Assembly (NCBI RefSeq): GCF_021166475.1
Contig: NZ_JAJOYS010000002.1
Location: forward strand, 434,001 to 498,000
Direction: 5' to 3'
Source of the DNA: Pelagibacterium xiamenense
Lineage (GTDB): Bacteria; Pseudomonadota; Alphaproteobacteria; Rhizobiales; Devosiaceae
DNA length: 64,000 nt
Part shown: one piece after another, positions 25,248 through 31,287 of the stretch
Layout of the letters: every line of letters starts with the position of its first letter
Numbering within the stretch: the first letter of the stretch is position 1
Notes under the pieces: model-generated
What the model saw: only the letters and a program-made list of their open reading frames with translations
What the model was told of the DNA's origin: nothing
Database searches by the model: none
Program-made: the position numbers and the translations under genes

Positions 25248-25657
25248 ACATCGGCCAGGCCGCAAACGCCTCCGGCGTCTCCGCCAAGATGATCCGCTAT
25301 TACGAATCGACCGGCCTCATCGCGCCCGCCGGCCGCACGCAGTCGAACTACCGCGTCTACGGCGCCGAAGACGTCCACACCCTGCGCTTCATCAAGCGCG
25401 CCCGCACGCTGGGCTTTTCCATGGACGAGACGGCGGCGCTCCTGGGCCTCTGGCAGGACAAGTCCCGCGCCAGCGCCGACGTCAAGCGCATTGCCGACGC
25501 CCATATTGCGGAACTCGAACAAAAGATCGCCGAGCTTCGGGCGATGACCGACACGTTGAAACACCTCGTCCACTGCTGCGCGGGCGATAACCGTCCCGAC
25601 TGCCCGATCCTCGAAGATCTGGCGCAATCCGATGCCCCTGAAAGGATGAACGCATGA
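25244..25657 (+). CDS. cueR: CueR/HmrR-type MerR copper regulator
   Basis: 137-residue copper-responsive activator. HTH at 1-70 ([60 protein letters not shown]), dimerisation helix, and the C-terminal loop with the metal-binding Cys pair ([13 protein letters not shown]; the CueR pattern C-x7-C). It overlaps copA by 4 bp and copZ by 4 bp, so all three are coupled. It would bind the dyad at 22690-22720 and activate its own operon in response to Cu(I) or Ag(I). Confidence 0.9.
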
Positions 25658-25860
25658 CCGACCCCATAACCTTCACCGTCCCGGACATGACCTGCGGTCA
25701 TTGCGAAGCGGCTATCCGCGGCGCGCTGGCGAAAGAACTGCCCGGCGCCGACATCGATATCGACCTTCAAAGCCACCGTGTCACGGTTGCTGGAGACCGA
25801 TCCACTGCTGAAAAGGCCATCCGCGAGGCCGGGTATACTCCCGAGGCCGCCCAGCTCTGA
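25654..25860 (+). CDS. copZ: copper chaperone (HMA domain)
   Basis: 68-residue heavy-metal-associated domain protein with the metal site MTCGHC (Met-Thr-Cys-Gly-His-Cys, FTVPDMTCGHCEAAI) and ferredoxin-like fold. It shuttles Cu(I) to CopA. It overlaps the end of cueR by ATGA, last gene of the copA-cueR-copZ operon. Confidence 0.9.
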   Translation: MTDPITFTVPDMTCGHCEAAIRGALAKELPGADIDIDLQSHRVTVAGDRSTAEKAIREAGYTPEAAQL

Positions 25861-25921
25861 CCGGTGCGGGATAGCTCGATAATCGGGGCACGCACCGCGC
25901 CCCGATTGCCCGCCGCGCCGG

Positions 25922-26830
25922 TCACGCCGCCGTGGCATTGTCCTCGCGCATGAACATCGACCGGTGCGCCGCGGCCCCCGCCATCGTCCCGTCGCCCACC
26001 GCAAGCGCGATCGACCCCGCGGCCCGCGCCGCATCCCCGCAGGCGAAGACGCCGGCAACGCTCGTCTCCTTGGTCATGTCGGTCGTAACGATGTCGCCCA
26101 TCGGCGTCTCCTCGAACGCACACCCGAGTTGCGCCGCCAATGGGCTGGCCATCTCGACCCGCGTTGCGGTCAGAAGCCCCTCCAGCGCGAAAACCCGCCC
26201 ATCGGAGAGCACCACTTCCGCCTTCTCGCCCCGGATTTCCGCGACCGGCGTACGCTCAATCGCGACGCCCCGCCGCTCGAGCTGCGCAATCTGCTCGCTG
26301 TCGGGCGCGAACGCATCGTTGAGAAAGAACGTCGTCCGCCCCCAATCGGGCGCCATCAGCGCGTGGTGCATCGATAGCGCCGAAATCGCCAGGACGCCGA
26401 TCTCCCCGCCCCCGAGCTCGTACCCGTGGCAATAGGGGCAATGAAAAACGCTTCTTCCCCACCGCTCGGCCAGTCCAGGCACCTCGGGCAGCCGATCCAC
26501 GACCCCCGTCGCCAGCACCAGCCGCCGCGCGCGGTGCACCGTGCTGTCCGCCGTCGCGACCCCGAACCCGTCGCCGGCCCGCTCGGCGGACGCCGCCTGT
26601 CCATCGATCCAGGTGACGTTCGGATACGCCAGTAGCTGCGCCCGCCCGTCGCTGACAATCGCGCCGGGCGCCCGTCCGTCCTGCCCCAGGAACCCGTGCG
26701 ATTCCGAGGCGAACCGGTTCCGCCTTTGGCCGCCATCGATAACCAGTACCTTGCGCCGGGCGCGCGCGAGCTGCAGCGCGGCGGCGAGCCCTGAATAGCT
26801 GCCGCCCACGACGATACAATCGAATGCCAT
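25922..26830 (-). CDS. thioredoxin reductase-like NAD(P)/FAD oxidoreductase with CPYC
   Basis: 302 residues from the ATG at 26830, with GAGG upstream; the open frame continues upstream through the Rrf2 gene in another frame and is not real there. FAD-binding VVGGSYSGLAAALQLARARRKVLVID, the redox motif Cys-Pro-Tyr-Cys in VFHCPYCHGYE (thioredoxin reductases have CATC), and C-terminal AGVFACGDAARAAGSIALAVGDGTMAGAAAH. It is shorter and more divergent than trxB; the partner could be a glutaredoxin-like protein or a small-molecule disulfide. It follows a divergently autoregulated Rrf2 gene by 5 bp, so it is under that regulator. Confidence 0.85.
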   Translation of the reverse strand: MAFDCIVVGGSYSGLAAALQLARARRKVLVIDGGQRRNRFASESHGFLGQDGRAPGAIVSDGRAQLLAYPNVTWIDGQAASAERAGDGFGVATADSTVHRARRLVLATGVVDRLPEVPGLAERWGRSVFHCPYCHGYELGGGEIGVLAISALSMHHALMAPDWGRTTFFLNDAFAPDSEQIAQLERRGVAIERTPVAEIRGEKAEVVLSDGRVFALEGLLTATRVEMASPLAAQLGCAFEETPMGDIVTTDMTKETSVAGVFACGDAARAAGSIALAVGDGTMAGAAAHRSMFMREDNATAA

Positions 26831-26835
26831 TGTGA

Positions 26836-27282
26836 CTACCTCTTGTGGTCCGCATAATGGGCGTCGAGCCGCCCGTGAAAATCTTGCGAAAGCGCCGCGA
26901 GCGTCACCGCGCCGAACCGCGACACCAGCCGCGCCTCCGCCTCCGCGAACGCGTCGGCCAGCGCATCGTTGACCGCCACCTCCACGAGGCAGTCGGGATT
27001 GTCCGCCCCGAGCCCCAGCGCTAGCAGCCTCGGCGACCCGAGCGCCTCGTAGACATCCATGAGCGTGACCTTGGCAAGGTCCCGCGCCATCTCCCAGCCG
27101 CCCCCCGCGCCCTTCGTCGACCGCACGATCCCCGCCTCGCGCAACCCCGCCATCGTGCGCCGCACGACGACCGGATTGGTGCTCATGCACAGGGCAAGTT
27201 CGGCCGAGGTCATCGGCTCGTCCTGCTCGACCATATGAAGCAGCGCATGCAGCGCCGCCGACAGTTTCGTATCACGTCTCAT
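26836..27282 (-). CDS. Rrf2-family transcriptional regulator
   Basis: 148-residue Rrf2 repressor: MRRDTKLSAALHALLHMVEQDEPMTSAELALCMSTNPVVVRRTMAGLREAGIVRSTKGAGGGWEMARDLAKVTLMDVYEALG is the winged HTH, with recognition helix NPVVVRRTMAGL. Only one Cys (DNPDCLVEVAVNDAL) follows the HTH instead of the three of IscR, so an Fe-S cluster is unlikely and thiol sensing (YwnA/SaiR-like) is more plausible. It is first in a two-gene unit with the CPYC oxidoreductase. The operator at 27281-27301 overlaps its own start codon. Confidence 0.87.
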   Translation of the reverse strand: MRRDTKLSAALHALLHMVEQDEPMTSAELALCMSTNPVVVRRTMAGLREAGIVRSTKGAGGGWEMARDLAKVTLMDVYEALGSPRLLALGLGADNPDCLVEVAVNDALADAFAEAEARLVSRFGAVTLAALSQDFHGRLDAHYADHKR

Positions 27283-27301
27283 GTAACTTTATATGTTACA
27301 T
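27281..27301 (-). promoter_or_regulatory. Rrf2 operator overlapping -10 and start codon
   Basis: Perfect inverted repeat ATGTAAC-TTTATAT-GTTACAT (27281-27287 with 27295-27301). On the minus strand the spacer supplies the -10 (CATATA or TATAAA) and the repeat ends in the ATG of the Rrf2 gene, so transcription would start at or very near the start codon. TTGACG at 27311-27316 on the same strand could be the -35 (17-19 bases). Confidence 0.7.
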
Positions 27302-27386
27302 TTAAAGGCCAGCGTCAAGAACGGCGATCTTGAACTGCGCGCCCACCTGCGTAAATTGGTTCGCTCCGCCCGCAACGAGCCGCCCG

Positions 27387-28214
27387 ATGCCCGCCCCCCA
27401 TAGTGACGCCGCCGCCAACTGGGCGTTGACGAGACTCGCGCTCATCGCCGAAACGCCCTCCAGCCATGTCTACCGCGCCCACCGCGACGAAACCCCGGTC
27501 GTCCTCAAGATCCTTAAGCCCTATGGCATGAACGAGCTGACCGGCATCGCATTCCTCGAATGGCTCGGCGGCGACGGCGCCGTTCGCATCCTCGACCGCG
27601 AGGACAACGCGATCCTTATGGAATGGCTCGATGGCCCGGAGCTGAGCGCCACCGTTCATGCCGGCGACGACGCAGCGGCGACCCGCTTCCTCGGCGGCGT
27701 CGCAAAGCGCCTGCACACGCCGCGACCGAACCCGCCTGCCGGTCTGGCGTCCCTCGCAGACTGGTGCGCCCCGCTAAGCGACACCCCGCTCACCCGCTGG
27801 CCCAAGCCGCATCGCCCCGATATCGAAAAGGCCAAGGCACTCGGCGCCTCTCTTCTCGCCACGTCGCCAACACCGGTCCCGCTCCACGGCGACCTTCACC
27901 ACGACAACATCCTCAGGGGACCGCGCGGCTGGTGCGTCATCGATGCCAAGGGCATCCTTGGCGACCCCGCCTACGACCTCGCCAACGCCTTCCAGAACCC
28001 CATAGGTGCGCTCGATACGGCCAGGGCCCCGGCCACAATCGAAAGGCGTGCCCGCACCTTCGCCGAAATCCTCGGCTACGATCGGCAACGCCTCCTCGAT
28101 TGGGCCGCGGCCCACTGCGCGCTTTCGATGGCCTGGAACCTCGCGACGGCGCGGCCCATTGACGCGAACCTCGCCATCCTGCCCAACCTCCTCGCCGCGG
28201 CAGGGCGAACCTAA
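27387..28214 (+). CDS. APH(6)/hydroxyurea-type phosphotransferase
   Basis: 275-residue kinase of the aminoglycoside/hydroxyurea resistance kinase family (StrB-like), phosphorylating streptomycin-type compounds at the 6-OH or hydroxyurea. Kinase landmarks: TPSSHVYRAHRDETPVVLKILKP (ATP-binding strand and Lys), ILMEWLDGPEL (hinge), catalytic loop HGDLHHDNILRGPRGWCVIDAKGILGDPAYDLAN with the catalytic Asp in HGD and metal-binding Asp. I chose ATG 27387 (MPAPHSDAAANWAL); the ATG at 27330 would start in the Rrf2 control region. Overlap of 4 bp with the convergent alcohol dehydrogenase gene. Confidence 0.82.
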   Translation: MPAPHSDAAANWALTRLALIAETPSSHVYRAHRDETPVVLKILKPYGMNELTGIAFLEWLGGDGAVRILDREDNAILMEWLDGPELSATVHAGDDAAATRFLGGVAKRLHTPRPNPPAGLASLADWCAPLSDTPLTRWPKPHRPDIEKAKALGASLLATSPTPVPLHGDLHHDNILRGPRGWCVIDAKGILGDPAYDLANAFQNPIGALDTARAPATIERRARTFAEILGYDRQRLLDWAAAHCALSMAWNLATARPIDANLAILPNLLAAAGRT

Positions 28215-29218
28215 ACCGCTTGGGGCACCGCAGCCTCCTTGGCGTGCATCGGTTCGAACGTAACCACTACGGTTCCGCGGCTGTGCCGGCTTTCGGCCTG
28301 CCGGTGCGCATCGGCGATGTCGGCGAACCGGTACCGGTGCCCCACGGGCGAACGCAACGCCCCCTGCTCTGCGAGGTTTGCCAGCGTTTCGGTATCGGCC
28401 TTGCTGTCCCCGGAAACCCCGATCGCGATCCGCTTGCCCCCGGCGATCTTGCGCCAGAGCGCATGCAGGGCTGTCTGCAGGCCGAATTCCAGGGGCACGT
28501 ACACGCCATCGGGTTTGAGCACCCGCTTGGCCTGCGAGAACCGCGACACGCCAGCCGTATCGAGCACGACGTCGTACTGCACGCCCCCGCGCGTGAAATC
28601 GTCTTGGGTATAATCGACCACCCGGGCGGCCCCGAGGGATCGCACGAACTCGACATTCCGCGTGCTCGCAACCCCGGTGACCTCGGCGCCAAAATGCTTG
28701 GCGATCTGCACCGCAAACACGCCGACCGCGCCGGACGCCCCGGTCACCAGCACCTTCTGCCCGACCGTGATCTTCCCGAAATCCCGCAAGAATACCAGCG
28801 CGCTCAGCCCGCCGAACGGAATGGCCGCCGCCTCGTCATAGCCAAGGCCCTCGGGCATCCTGGCGACCGGCCCATCGGCATCCACCGCCACATATTCCGC
28901 ATGCGCGCCGCTGCCCGAAAACCCGAAGACCGGATCGCCCAGCCTGAACCCGCGCACCGCCGCACCCACCGAAACCACCCGCCCGGCGAACGCAACGCCG
29001 AGGATCTTGTGCCTGGGCTTGATCAGCCCGGTCATCAGCCGGCCCATCAGCCAGAGCCCGCCGGGAAACGCAGAGGCACGCATGCGCCAGTCCGCGCTCG
29101 TCACCGCGCTGGCATAAACCTGCACCAGAACGCCGTTCTCGCCCGCCTCCGGTCGCGGCACATCCTTGATCTTAAGCACATCCGCCGGCCCGTATGTCTC
29201 ATAAACAGCAGCTTTCAT
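28211..29218 (-). CDS. quinone oxidoreductase-like NAD(P)-dependent alcohol dehydrogenase
   Basis: 335 residues from the ATG at 29218 (MKAAVYETYGPADVLKIKDVPRPEAGENGVLVQVYASAVTSADWRMR), with GGAGACG upstream. A zinc-less medium-chain dehydrogenase/reductase: the catalytic zinc ligands are missing, and the NADPH-binding motif is VLVTGASGAVGVFAVQIAKHFGAEVTGVAS. Typically reduces quinones, enones or aldehydes. A divergent LysR gene starts 91 bp away, and a dyad lies between them, so it is probably controlled by that regulator. Confidence 0.85.
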   Translation of the reverse strand: MKAAVYETYGPADVLKIKDVPRPEAGENGVLVQVYASAVTSADWRMRASAFPGGLWLMGRLMTGLIKPRHKILGVAFAGRVVSVGAAVRGFRLGDPVFGFSGSGAHAEYVAVDADGPVARMPEGLGYDEAAAIPFGGLSALVFLRDFGKITVGQKVLVTGASGAVGVFAVQIAKHFGAEVTGVASTRNVEFVRSLGAARVVDYTQDDFTRGGVQYDVVLDTAGVSRFSQAKRVLKPDGVYVPLEFGLQTALHALWRKIAGGKRIAIGVSGDSKADTETLANLAEQGALRSPVGHRYRFADIADAHRQAESRHSRGTVVVTFEPMHAKEAAVPQAV

Positions 29219-29278
29219 CTTTCGTCTCCATTGATCTGCGAACATGTGATGGCGCAGTTCTATGCCCGCCCGGACCTC

Positions 29279-29308
29279 AACAGAATTGACGAAATTCCTA
29301 CTTCTGTT
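29279..29308. promoter_or_regulatory. inverted repeat between divergent dehydrogenase and LysR genes
   Basis: AACAGAA (29279-29285) and TTCTGTT (29302-29308), a perfect 7-bp dyad with a 16-base spacer; TTGACG (29287-29292) N16 TATGCA lies within it reading toward the LysR gene. Suits autorepression by the LysR protein. Confidence 0.5.
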
Positions 29309-30214
29309 ATGCAATCACGCATGGATTGGCGCGCAATAAAGTTCGACTGGAACCGCGCGCGGGCGTTCCTCGTCACCGCCGAGGAAGGGTCGCTCTCCGC
29401 GGCCGCACGCGCGCTCGGCATGGCCCAGCCGACCCTCGGCCGCCAGGTCGATGCCCTCGAGGACGAACTGGGCGTCGTCCTTTTCGAGCGCGCCGGCCGC
29501 GGCCTGATCCTCACCCCAGCCGGTCTCGGCCTGCTCGACCACGTCCGCGCCATGGGTGACGCCGCCAACCGTGTCTCGCTCGCCGCCTCGGGCAATGCCC
29601 AGTCCATCGAAGGCACGATCTGCATCACCGCAAGCGAGATCTATTCGGCCTATCTCCTCCCCCCGATCGTCGAGCGCCTGCGCCGCGAAGCGCCAGGCAT
29701 CGCCATCGAGATCGTTGCCACCAACGCGGCCATCGACCTCAGGCGCCGCGAGGCCGATATCGCCGTGCGCAGCTTCCGCCCCACCCAGCCCGACCTCATC
29801 GCCAAAATGATCGGCGACGATTTCGGCCGCCTCTACGCAACGCCGGCCTATCTCGAGCGCATCGGAAATCCCCGGACGGTCGATGATCTCAGCCGCGCCG
29901 ACTTCATCTCCTTCGACATCGGCGACACCATGATCGAGGCCCTCAATCGTCTGGGCCTGAAGCTCACAAAGGACAATTTCCCCCTCGTGACCGGCAGCCA
30001 CTATGTCCATTGGGAACTCGTCAAACAGGGGGTCGCCATCGGCGTCATGCCCGACTGGATCGCCGACCCCGAGCCCTCCGTCAGGCAGGTCCTGCCCGAC
30101 TTCGATCCCATACCCATTCCCGTCTGGCTCACCGCCCACCGCGAGCTCAATACCTCCCGCCGCGTCCGCCTCGTCTTCGACATCATGGCCGAAGAGCTGG
30201 GCAAGAGGTTCTAG
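29309..30214 (+). CDS. LysR-family transcriptional regulator
   Basis: 301 residues from ATG 29309 (or 297 from ATG 29321, MDWRAIKFDWN); neither has a clear Shine-Dalgarno. HTH at about 12-70 (FDWNRARAFLVTAEEGSLSAAARALGMAQPTLGRQVDALEDELGVVLFERAGRGLILTPAGL), then the substrate-binding domain with GTICITASEIYSAYLLPPIVERLRREAPGIAIEIVATNAAIDLRRREADIAVR. The open frame extends far upstream through antisense of the dehydrogenase and is not coding there. It is divergent from the zinc-less dehydrogenase, its likely target. Confidence 0.87.
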   Translation: MQSRMDWRAIKFDWNRARAFLVTAEEGSLSAAARALGMAQPTLGRQVDALEDELGVVLFERAGRGLILTPAGLGLLDHVRAMGDAANRVSLAASGNAQSIEGTICITASEIYSAYLLPPIVERLRREAPGIAIEIVATNAAIDLRRREADIAVRSFRPTQPDLIAKMIGDDFGRLYATPAYLERIGNPRTVDDLSRADFISFDIGDTMIEALNRLGLKLTKDNFPLVTGSHYVHWELVKQGVAIGVMPDWIADPEPSVRQVLPDFDPIPIPVWLTAHRELNTSRRVRLVFDIMAEELGKRF

Positions 30215-30403
30215 CGAGTATACGGCCCCCGCACGGACCGCTCCGCCTAAACAAACAATTTACCTTCAAATTTAGTTTTCTGCACAACGCTCCGTTAAGC
30301 GCGCATACTGGAATTCCGGCGGCTTCCAGTAAGGGGAAACGCCGGTGATTGGGGGCAATTGCGTAACGTTGTAAGGGCCGGGAACCCCGGCTTGGGTGCC
30401 GCC

Positions 30404-30526
30404 ATGTCTGACAAACTTTCAACGCAGAAAGCCGTCTCGATGACCGTCGCCGCGCTCGCGGGCGCCGCAATGTGTGGGCTGTTCGCCGCCGTCCTGATGG
30501 TCACCGGAGCGTTCGCCGCGGTCTGA
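30404..30526 (+). CDS. 40-residue small membrane protein candidate
   Basis: ATG 30404 to TGA 30526: MSDKLSTQKAVSMTVAALAG... ending AVLMVTGAFAAV. A short charged N-terminus, then one hydrophobic helix with an AFA end, like a free signal anchor. It resembles the 33-residue ORF at 38627, which ends MAFTGAFA. The ribosome site is weak, so coding is uncertain. Upstream (30310-30335) lies ACTGGAA-N10-TTCCAGT, and a GGCGCGC/GCGCGCC hairpin (30556-30577) follows. Confidence 0.4.
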   Translation: MSDKLSTQKAVSMTVAALAGAAMCGLFAAVLMVTGAFAAV

Positions 30527-30555
30527 ACCGCGGACGTTTTGCTCGGCTGCCGTCC

Positions 30556-30577
30556 GGCGCGCCCCTATCCGCGCGCC
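30556..30577. terminator. GC-rich hairpin between convergent genes
   Basis: GGCGCGC (30556-30562) and GCGCGCC (30571-30577), loop CCCTATCC, no T tract on either side; sits next to the stop of the thioredoxin-like gene. Confidence 0.4.
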
Positions 30578-30578
30578 G

Positions 30579-31103
30579 CTACGCCGCCTTCCATTTGATC
30601 GAGCATCCCATCGAAGGCACCTGCTCGCCGGGCGCCTCCCCCGTCGCCGCGATCATCCGCATCGCCTCCACGAGTTCAGCCTTCGCGCCCGGTGACGGCG
30701 CGTCCTTGCGCCCCTCGTCGAGCCGCCCGCGATACTTGATCGTCCCGGCCCCGTCGAGCCCGTAGAAATCCGGCGTACACACCGCCTCATAGGCCCGCGC
30801 GACCGCTTGGCTCTCGTCGTGCAGATAGGGAAACGTAAGCCCGTGCTCGCGCGCGAACCGCCCCATGTTCTCGAACGAATCCTCCGGGTGCGACGCCGCA
30901 TCGTTCGAGCAGATCGCGGCAAAGCCGATCCCCTCTGCCCGCAGCGTATCCGCCGCCGCCACCAGCCGCCCGACAACCGCTTTGACGTACGGGCAGTGGT
31001 TGCAGATGAAAACGATCACCGCCCCGTTCTCGCCCATCACGTCGGCAAGCGCGAATTCGGGCGCCGCAATATCGAGCTTGGGCTGTTCGGGCATCACCGC
31101 CAT
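30579..31103 (-). CDS. thioredoxin-fold (AhpC/TSA-like) redoxin
   Basis: 174 residues from the ATG at 31103, with AAGGAG upstream; upstream in-frame starts are rejected. Thioredoxin fold of the AhpC/TSA-TlpA group: the motif VIVFICNHCPYVKAVVGRL carries Cys-x-x-Cys (CNHC), and the cis-Pro region is CTPDFYGLDGAGTIKYRGRLDEG. The C-terminal VPSMGCSIKWK is the signature of a widespread thioredoxin-family branch often annotated as peroxiredoxin-like. No signal peptide, so cytosolic. Redox partner unknown. Confidence 0.85.
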   Translation of the reverse strand: MAVMPEQPKLDIAAPEFALADVMGENGAVIVFICNHCPYVKAVVGRLVAAADTLRAEGIGFAAICSNDAASHPEDSFENMGRFAREHGLTFPYLHDESQAVARAYEAVCTPDFYGLDGAGTIKYRGRLDEGRKDAPSPGAKAELVEAMRMIAATGEAPGEQVPSMGCSIKWKAA

Positions 31104-31287
31104 GACCGTTCTCCTTGCGTATGTGCGTTTCGCCCCAGCATGCACAGCCAATCGCCCCGATCAAGCCGGGCCGCCGCAAGGTTGCCTTAACCATCGATCG
31201 AGATATGCCGCCCCCTTAATGCTTGGGAAACGGAGCGCGCCGATAGATGAACGGTGAAACGGGGAGGAACCTTCGGCTAGGCGAGCG

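Noticed and set aside
28220-29308. LysR frame extended upstream to 664 residues
   Set aside because: The added part is antisense to the dehydrogenase gene; the conserved HTH begins after 29309.
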